64,000 nt of DNA from Acephala macrosclerotiorum. Lineage: Eukaryota > Ascomycota > Leotiomycetes > Helotiales > Mollisiaceae. The translations under genes and the position numbers were made by a program. A model generated the notes under the pieces. The model saw only the letters and a program-made list of their open reading frames with translations. It ran no database searches and was not told the origin of the DNA. Positions 57,341 to 64,000 of the stretch are shown here, piece by piece. Numbering within the stretch: position 1 is the first letter of the stretch; each line of letters begins with the position of its first letter. Location of the stretch: contig MU119204.1 of NCBI GenBank assembly GCA_014904845.1, positions 744,001-808,000 on the forward strand, in the 5' to 3' direction.

Positions 57341-58867
57341 ATGGCCTCTCCCCATCCATTATTGTCCGAGGCCACCGACGGTTCAGAATCAGACGACAAC
57401 ATGGAGGGAGCAAAATTGGGAGATGTTCTGCAGGGTCAGACGACTGACAAGAGTTGGGAAATAATAGGATACGTCGTTGCAGAAGTCCAAATTCGATCAG
57501 CGGCCCCCTACACTCGTGGTTCAGGACCGCCCTCGGCTCCGTTCTCAATCATGCCTAAACACGACAAGCCCGGTATCATCCTTGACCTGTCAAGGATGGA
57601 TGGCAAGCCACTCTATATTGTCAGTTATCCAGACAAGCCAGCATTGCGCATTGGTGTTCGAGTTGCCGAGATCCTCGACTACGTCTCTCCACGCACCCTT
57701 GAGAATTGGGAAATTGAGCAAGAAACACTCATCGAGGAAAACCGCAAAGCCAAAGCTCGAGCCCAAGCCCAAGCCAAAGGTCAATCCAAAAAGGAAGCTA
57801 TTGCACAAACCGAACCCCAAGTCGTGGAGGCGTCACGTGTTGTTCCAGGCACAGTTCGAGGCCGAGGACGTCCAAAGAGAAAGCGAGATGATGAAGAGGG
57901 TGTAGGAAATGTATCTGTGGCCAGTACAGGGCTTGGTGTTAAGGCGGCAGGATCAAGAAAGAAACAAGCCCGTGCCACTCTACCATCCCTATCCAGTCCA
58001 CCTCAACAGTTCGACCCATATGACTCCGAGAGCGACTTCGAAGATGGAGATACTGCTGCTGCACTCGATCGCCAAATTAATGGCTCTGCTTTCGGCACTC
58101 GAAGCTCTGGCCTGGGTGCTCAAGAAGCTAGTTCGGGATATGCTTCTCCTCAACCTGTCAACGTCCCAAAGAAGCTTCCACCCGCAACCCAATCCAGAAA
58201 TACACGAAGTTCCTCTAGACAGACTCGAAGCACTTCCGCCACGCCTGTTCAGGTTCTCGATAATGGCACGGGTCCACGTAATCAACCTCGTCGAGGCTCT
58301 GTTGCCATGACTTCGAGCGTCGAATTTGCCAATATGTATGAGAACCTGGAAAAAGGCAAGACTCGGAAGTCAACCCTGTCTGAGATCCGGCCTGCGACCT
58401 TCTACAACTACTCGTCTCCCACTAAGGCCCAGACCTCGACCAAGTCAGCATCAGCCAAGCAAGATTCCGTCCAACCAGCCTCCACCAAACCTGAACCTGC
58501 CGAGCTAGCTGTTGCTCCAGTCGATTCGGATGAGGAGTATGAGGTCGATTACATTATTGATGATAAGTATCAAAAGGACAAGAAAGGCAAGAAAGTCCGA
58601 TACTACCTAATTAAGTGGGTTGGCAACTGGCCTAACAGTTGGGAGCCAGAGACGAATGTCGGATCGGAGGTCATTGCTTTGTACAAGAAGAAGCGTGCCG
58701 AGTGGAAGAAAGCTATGAGCATTACCCCTTCTGTGGTCGGGGAGAATGGAGAGAACGGAAAAACCACGATGGAGGACGCGGGTTGGGAAAATGGAGGAGA
58801 GGGGTATGTGCAAGGGGATTATAAACACCAAGAAGGGAACCGAGGTCAACATTCTGGAGACTTCTGA
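57341..58867 (+). CDS. Chromodomain protein with AT-hook-like motif
   Basis: Single exon, 508 residues, starting at the ATG at 57341 (the codon before it in frame is GTG). An N-terminal region (about 20-135: KSWEIIGYVVAEVQIRS, KPLYIVSYPDKPALRIGVR) looks folded but is not recognised. A helix rich in Ala/Gln/Lys follows, then an AT-hook-like RGRGRPKRKR at about 174-183, and a long Ser/Thr/Pro-rich linker. The chromodomain is near the C-terminus (about 398-455: EYEVDYIIDDKY, YYLIKWVGNWPNSWEPETNV) with the aromatic cage residues Tyr, Trp and Trp visible. No chromoshadow domain is seen, so it is not HP1. A C-terminal chromodomain plus DNA-binding motif recalls Neurospora CDP-2 of the HP1-linked deacetylase complex, but that is a guess. 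Role: reader of methylated histone H3 in the nucleus. Confidence 0.85.
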   Translation: MASPHPLLSEATDGSESDDNMEGAKLGDVLQGQTTDKSWEIIGYVVAEVQIRSAAPYTRGSGPPSAPFSIMPKHDKPGIILDLSRMDGKPLYIVSYPDKPALRIGVRVAEILDYVSPRTLENWEIEQETLIEENRKAKARAQAQAKGQSKKEAIAQTEPQVVEASRVVPGTVRGRGRPKRKRDDEEGVGNVSVASTGLGVKAAGSRKKQARATLPSLSSPPQQFDPYDSESDFEDGDTAAALDRQINGSAFGTRSSGLGAQEASSGYASPQPVNVPKKLPPATQSRNTRSSSRQTRSTSATPVQVLDNGTGPRNQPRRGSVAMTSSVEFANMYENLEKGKTRKSTLSEIRPATFYNYSSPTKAQTSTKSASAKQDSVQPASTKPEPAELAVAPVDSDEEYEVDYIIDDKYQKDKKGKKVRYYLIKWVGNWPNSWEPETNVGSEVIALYKKKRAEWKKAMSITPSVVGENGENGKTTMEDAGWENGGEGYVQGDYKHQEGNRGQHSGDF

Positions 58868-61800
58868 GACTTCCCCCCAATCTACCGGGGGTAACGATAA
58901 GCAGTTGTACGATTAAATACGGGTGGTTTGCTCTTATTTTCCCGGAAAGGGAAAGCATTGGAGCCTGCAGAGCATAGGGATATAACCCATCGCATAGCGG
59001 ACAGCAGTTTGCTACTTACAGAAGTAATTTGGGACTGTGAATGCCGAACAGCAGTCCTGCTACCTACAGTGGTAGCTGAGGACTGCGCATATACATACGA
59101 AAAGTCAATCAACATCAAAAACATCACAACAATTTCCTCGTGATGTCTTCTCCAATCATGAGATTCAGCCTCATCTTTCAGCCCCCACCTCCCCGTGACC
59201 CAATCCTATCATCATCCTTGCATCTGCATATTTTGTTGCACATCGTAAAAATCGTCGCCCTTTTCGCGCTCATTTCAAGCCCGTATTTAGCCTAGTTTCC
59301 GCCCTCTTTCGCCCTCAATTTATGCGCTGTTTGCTTGTGATTCGCCCTCTTTTGCTTGGGTTTTCAGCTCTTTCAGCCCCTATTTCGCCCTTTTTCGCCC
59401 GTTCTCGCCCTCTTCTGCAGATCGCTGTTCTTGAAGGATTTGAGAGGATCTGAGAGGTGGAAAGGTGGGATTTGGTTTCACTGTTGCACGTCGAAGGTAG
59501 AGGGCGATTGCATGAAGAGGGCGAAAGAAGGCGTCTGCATTCTCGCCCTTTTGCTGCGGGATGCTGTGTTTGGACGCGGTTGGGTGATAGTGGTAGGCAA
59601 AGATTGGAGGGAATAGGGAACTGTTGCACGTCGAGTGCAGGAGGGCGAAAGAGGGCGAGGAAGAGGGCGACAGGTGTGTTTTCGCCCTCTTTTCAGACAG
59701 CTTTTCCGTACTCACGACAGGTATTCGTCTCTCCCCTCGTTCTAAATTCCAGCTCAATCTCGGGATCATTTGGTCTAGCTGTTGCATCTGTTCATCTCCG
59801 TACAGCGAGAGCCAAACCATTCCATTATTAATAGGACAAATAGCAATTCTGGTGCCATTTATTTTTACTCAAACCATTTATCTCATTTCATCAATTGTTG
59901 CTTGATGCACGTGATCCTGTCCTGACCTGGAATGCTGGGCTTTCTGGATCTCCAACGCTCGATTCCAGGACCAACATTAATGCTCCGCAAGAAGCTCACA
60001 AATAGCCACTACTTCTTGCATCGCATGCAATATCGAATTGATCGTCCTGGTAGGTTTGGTCTAGTATTATCAGCTCCTTCGAGCCGATGCCACCGTCGTG
60101 AATCCGAGCCGTATGACCCAGACCTTCTGCGGACGACACCCTTGAGCGAGAAATTGTGGAGCGATGTGGGACACTGTTGATGGTAAGGCGGGTGCTTCTT
60201 GTGGGTTTAAGTTGATAGCCGTATGCTAATTCATCATAGTGCCAGCAGCTCGAAATTTGAATAGCGGGCACGAACCGATTTTCGAGACGATCCCTAAGGT
60301 ATACATCGATGGCAGATTGGACTGAGATTCTACCGAATAACTACAGATATTGCACCGAGAATATAACTCGCCCCCGAATAGCAACGCTTTGCCAAGATCC
60401 AATGGTTATATATCACATTCAGCAGAAGGGGAGCAAGCACTCTTGTACGGTCGCCTTTAGTGATACCAAAGAAGCCAGGTGATGGCCCATTGCCTCTGCC
60501 ACACGTCTTGGTCTCATTTGTGCTAGAGTCTGAGATGATATCGTCGTGGCTGGCCACTGCTGGTTGCTGATACCTCATTATATGGCAAGTTCTCGGTAGT
60601 TTCTCATTCCAAAGCTCCGCGCTCTCCGGTCTCGACATGATCTTTCTCTCACTTAATTTTCCAAGTTGATTGTTAGCATTCTCCTTCTTTCTGGTACGGA
60701 TTCTCCATCAACATCAGCTTCTAGGATCTTAAGAGCTCCCGGACGACCATCCTTCAAGCTACGGTAATCAAGTTAGGAGAACACTACGCAAAGTAGCTCA
60801 AACGCAAAGAGCAGGGTCAATTCGACCCGCTGGTCATTTTCTGCCTTCTGGGAGCTCGATTGGAATGTCCAGCAGCGCTTTCTTGACTCGAGATGCTCTT
60901 TGCAGATGCGTTCGAGTCAGCAATTGTTTCACTTGGTCTACTTACGACGTATTGTCCAGAATTCAATCCCTTCTACTGGTCTGTCGTAACGGTGCGAGTT
61001 GTCGCCGGCGTTCCGTCGAGAACAGTGGCAACAAACCTACCTTTTGAGGCCCGGAGCTGAAGACCTTCCTTCCTATCCGGTCGAAGGAGGATTCCAAGGT
61101 GCATCAAGAGCCTCATCTATCAATGCAAGACTTGTTCCTCTAAACTCTGTTGCCTTCTGAGACACGCTTATTTCTGACGTTTTTTTACCCCTATCTTAGC
61201 AAGGTACCTTTTCTAAGTGCAGCCGAGTGCGAAGCCTACTTCCAGACGTTTCAACACAGAAAAAGAGGATGGCTCAAGCTCCCTGGATCTCCAATACCAC
61301 AGTAGAAAGACATGAGGCTGAAAGCTCATCATATCAGACATATGATCCTCGGCCTCTTGGCAGCCTCTAGAACAGTGATATGATCAGTCGCCTCGGGTTC
61401 GGTCTTTTGATTTCTGCCGCAGTGAAGGCGAGCTTCCATATCTACTCTAGACTCATGTTCTCGTTATTCGTTCTCATCGCCTATGAAGTCCAGTCAGCAT
61501 GGGGCAAGCACCCCAATCACCTCTAGTATTCCTCACTTGCTTGAAAGCTGTGGAGTATCTCCACTTCCCCAATGAGCATCACTGATGTAATGTGATGCGG
61601 ATTTCCAGCCAAGCGCACAGCCTGATTGCATTTACTCTTCGAATAACTTATCCGGAACAAACTTTCTTCCAAGCACACATCGAGCACACTCGTGTACCGA
61701 GACAGCAGAAAGTTCTTACCAATTGCAGTGCCAGTCGTCATGCTATAGAATCTCGTGCGAAGTTTGCAGAAGCTGGACGAAATTAAGGAAATCAAAACTT

Positions 61801-61965
61801 CTATAGATCTTGATCTTCAATGTATATAAACATGCCAACATCTCTCCATGTCCTCAGTCATCACTCACACCCTCACTCCTCATCTCTTCAATTCTTAACA
61901 CCATTTACCAACGTTTTTTCACCAACCTTCAACTACTTCACTTCAACCAAAAGCCACTACCCAAC
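58868..61965. other. No gene seen (about 3.1 kb)
   Basis: Apart from the GCCCTCTTT-type repeat cluster at 59240-59720, there are only short frames on both strands without domains. No RNA gene recognised. Confidence 0.45.
59240..59720. repeat. Cluster of GCCCTCTTT-type motifs in both orientations
   Basis: The motif (T)CGCCCTCTTT and shorter GCCCT variants recur at least eight times on the + strand (about 59260-59415, 59547, 59680) and, as AAAGAGGGCGA, at least five times in the other orientation (about 59500-59670). The two inner blocks each begin with an identical 14-mer CTGTTGCACGTCGA at 59481-59494 and 59621-59634, 140 bp apart. Copies in opposite orientations could pair into hairpins. No open frame follows the repeats. 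Its nature is unknown. Confidence 0.75.
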
Positions 61966-62476
61966 ATGCAATTCTCAATCCCCTTCCTCGCCATTCTAGC
62001 AACTGCTTCCGGGTCCGCATCTCATCTCAATGAACATCCTCTATTCAATCACTAACAAAAATACAGAAGCGTGATTATGCAAAGAGACCTCCACACCTCC
62101 CTATACTACGTAGACGTCACCCCCGCCCAAAACTTCCAAGTCGAGAAGCAAGTCACAGAAGTGCACCCAACACTATTCCCCAAGTTCCCACCGTTCTTTC
62201 TATTCAAAAGTTTACTAATTCTCTCTGAACAACGGCGTCACGACCGCCGCATGTGCAGCATACAAAGCCCGTAACGCTGGAACACAGCAACAAGATACTT
62301 GCCCGGTTGCTCGACAGGAAGTTCTTTGAAACCTTCTGATGGAGATGAAGTTACTGATCTTGAGACAGTCTATCAACCGGGATGTGGTTATCTGCAACTC
62401 ACCTAGCAAGCATCTGGGAGGAAACGAGGTGACGGACTTTTGCAAGACTGCTGGTGCGGATCGTGGTCAGATTTAA
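61966..62476 (+). pseudogene. Probable decayed small secreted cysteine-containing protein
   Basis: The ATG at 61966, after a long CA/CT-rich leader with a TATA-like tatataaa near 61822, opens a clear signal peptide (QFSIPFLAILATASG). A possible intron with a weak donor (GTCCGC near 62014) and acceptor ATACAG leads to RDLHTSLYYVDVTPAQNF. After that, protein-like pieces continue in other frames: NNGVTTAACAAYKARNAG, then GSSLKPSDGDEVTDLETVYQ, then HLGGNEVTDFCKTAGADRG up to a TAA at 62474. Two or more frame changes without good splice sites suggest decay. Alternatively it is a real effector-like gene with several small exons that I cannot place. Confidence 0.35.
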
Positions 62477-63289
62477 AGCTTCATGTTCTGGGGGAGTGTG
62501 GAGGATGATAAGAGTCTGAGCGGCAAAGACCCAATCATCCAGAGCAAATCTTGTTTTGTGAGGTGGTTCGGACTGGATTTCCTGTTGGAGATGTTAGAAT
62601 CAAGTGCTGGCAGTACTGCGTACTGATGATCGGAATGTCTTTATCATGTTTGTATTATATTCATTTTTCGATTCGATAAATGCGATAGCGTTGGTGTACA
62701 GTACATAGAGCTGTTTCATGCCCGTAAGATCGTTTACGGAGGTTGAGACTTGACCTCCTCATTGAGAGCTTCTAATGCTCTGGGAAATTCTCAACCTCGT
62801 ACAGATGCGGGGTACAATGCTCTTATTGTTCGACCCCGCGTCTGTACTTGTCTCGAGAGCTAGGCCTCGTTTTCAAATGGGACATTTAGAAAGCGCTAGT
62901 CAAATATAACATTCCGTGCGCATTTCACTCACCTCAAGCTACTAACATTAAATCGCTAATATAAAGTAATACACCTAAAGTGCGCTCACTACAATCCTTC
63001 TCAAAAGGCAGGTGCGCTCAGTACCCATCTCTCAAGCCACCATCCGCGAGCAGTGCACATAAAGCGCACAGCTCGGTGAGCAGGGCGCGCACGCAGATTA
63101 CGATGTGCAACAAAAGCCCTTGGAGCCAATCAGTTCTCCTGTTTTTGGCTTGGCTGCATAAGGGTATCACGTGCTGCTGCATTCTGGGATCCAAGGTTGA
63201 GAGTGATTGATCGACTGGATTTGAGTACTTTTACAGGGAGAATTGTAGAAGTTCAAATACAGACAATTGATTTTGGCATTTGGAGGAAG
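62477..63289. other. No gene seen
   Basis: Short frames only. The stretch 62940-63120 has some repeated GCGCTCA/CAGTGC words without clear structure. Confidence 0.4.
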
Positions 63290-63840
63290 TTTAATAGATG
63301 CTGGGAACGGACATTTTATCTAAGTATTTAAAGGGAAATTATTAAAAGTTGAGAATATATATTGAAAATAAAAATTTGGAAAAAGGTTTTCAAATGTAGA
63401 AAACGAACATTGAAAAATACTTTTCTTAAGAAATTTCTTAAAAATCAAAAACGGACATTTGAAAATGTATTTTTCACGAGACTTTTCAAATATTAAAAAT
63501 CGATATTTGGCAATATATTTTCTAAGGAATTTTTTTGGAAAGTTAAATCTAAATATTTTTCTTTTCAAATATTGAAACCCAAAAACTGACATTTACTAGG
63601 GGGAATTTTCCAAGTTGAAAACCGAGATTTTACTTTGGAAAATATTAAAACTTAAAAACCGACTTTCGAAAATGTATTTCCTATAAAAATTCTCTGTAAA
63701 AAAGAACGAACATTTTTTCTTTGAAAAATATTAACTTTATTCAATATCAAAAACGAACATTCTTCTCCCTAAATCCCCAAATCTCACGAACGGACATTTT
63801 GGCCAAATTTTCAGAATCTCAAAGGCAAAAAATCCATAAA
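63290..63840. repeat. AT-rich degenerate tandem array, period about 48 bp
   Basis: Ten or so diverged units with a core AAAAACGGACATTTGAAAAT recur at irregular spacing of about 45-95 bp (near 63303, 63400, 63445, 63495, 63583, 63620, 63655, 63705, 63745 and 63790). The interruptions are poly-A/T. Read on the - strand the array forms an accidental 90-codon frame with a 16-residue period (CPFLIFKKFLKK-like), which shows the 48-bp unit and explains that frame. Loss of C and G around the core is consistent with RIP-type decay or simple AT-rich satellite DNA. Confidence 0.7.
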
Positions 63841-64000
63841 AAATCACGCAAACATCACGATAAAGCAGTGCACCTTGGTTATACATCGATGTCCATATGA
63901 TTTTTGTTTTCTAGAAATGTTGCCTAAAATTCACCGCTTTGTTTAAAATGCAGTCTTTTCTAAAATACATCGCTTCGTTCCCATCTCTCCACTTCGCATC
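63841..64000. other. Window end; no gene seen
   Basis: AT-rich flank of the array; the words CATCG and AAAATGCAGTC/AAAATACATCG recur but no feature can be supported. Confidence 0.4.

Noticed and set aside
63320..63592. 90-codon - strand frame of Phe/Lys/Ile-rich repeats
   Set aside because: Direct translation of the AT-rich 48-bp array; no gene signals.

Overview
The window reads as nuclear DNA of a filamentous ascomycete (Pezizomycotina). Genes are separated by 0.2-4 kb of non-coding DNA, and most are broken by short GT-AG introns (42-120 bp) with CTAAC/CTAAT-like branch sites. The gene set (class IV chitin synthase, Rrs1, mitoribosomal mS29/DAP3, Slx9, Uba4, Pam17, a Den1/NEDP1-type peptidase) is typical of such fungi. 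A leotiomycete is my best guess, from the look of the proteins only. No tRNA, rRNA, CRISPR or prokaryotic feature was seen, and I recognised no intact transposon. CDS coordinates run from start codon to stop codon and include introns; exon limits are given in the entries and are predictions from the sequence.

Left part (1-23 kb): class IV chitin synthase (+), then an accessory, metabolism-flavoured stretch: a cytochrome P450 (-), a cytosolic bicupin (-), a compact three-exon bHLH-leucine-zipper regulator (+), an NmrA-like NAD(P)-binding protein with a GC-AG intron (+), and a short-chain dehydrogenase-like protein (+). A possible decayed gene and a long empty stretch follow, then a RhoGAP (+).

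Middle (24-37.5 kb): Rrs1 and mS29/DAP3 share a 233-bp divergent promoter. Next comes a family of unknown proteins found nowhere else in the window: copy A (intact), copy B (an in-frame stop just before a splice donor) and copy C (a 3' relic with two stops). Between A and C lie an aminoglycoside-phosphotransferase-like kinase gene and a small charged ORF. A secreted/membrane sensor-like protein with a 12-unit hexapeptide repeat ends this block.

Right part (39.5-58.9 kb): an M20 amidohydrolase; a decayed Ulp1-like cysteine peptidase that keeps His/Asp/Cys triad candidates; an unrecognised 1830-residue, seven-exon protein whose layout (helical N-terminus, possible PH-like fold, very long basic disordered middle, C-terminal coiled coil) recalls meiotic chromosome-axis proteins of the Red1/SYCP2 type; a Den1/NEDP1-type deneddylase with a 15-nt microexon; a 3-dehydroshikimate-dehydratase-like TIM barrel; Slx9; Uba4; Pam17; and a chromodomain plus AT-hook protein. 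The last 5 kb is almost gene-free. It holds a cluster of GCCCTCTTT-type repeats, a decayed small secreted protein, and an AT-rich array with a period of about 48 bp.

Main novelty candidates: the Red1/SYCP2-like protein, the three-copy family with C-to-T-type stops, and the decayed Ulp1-like peptidase.
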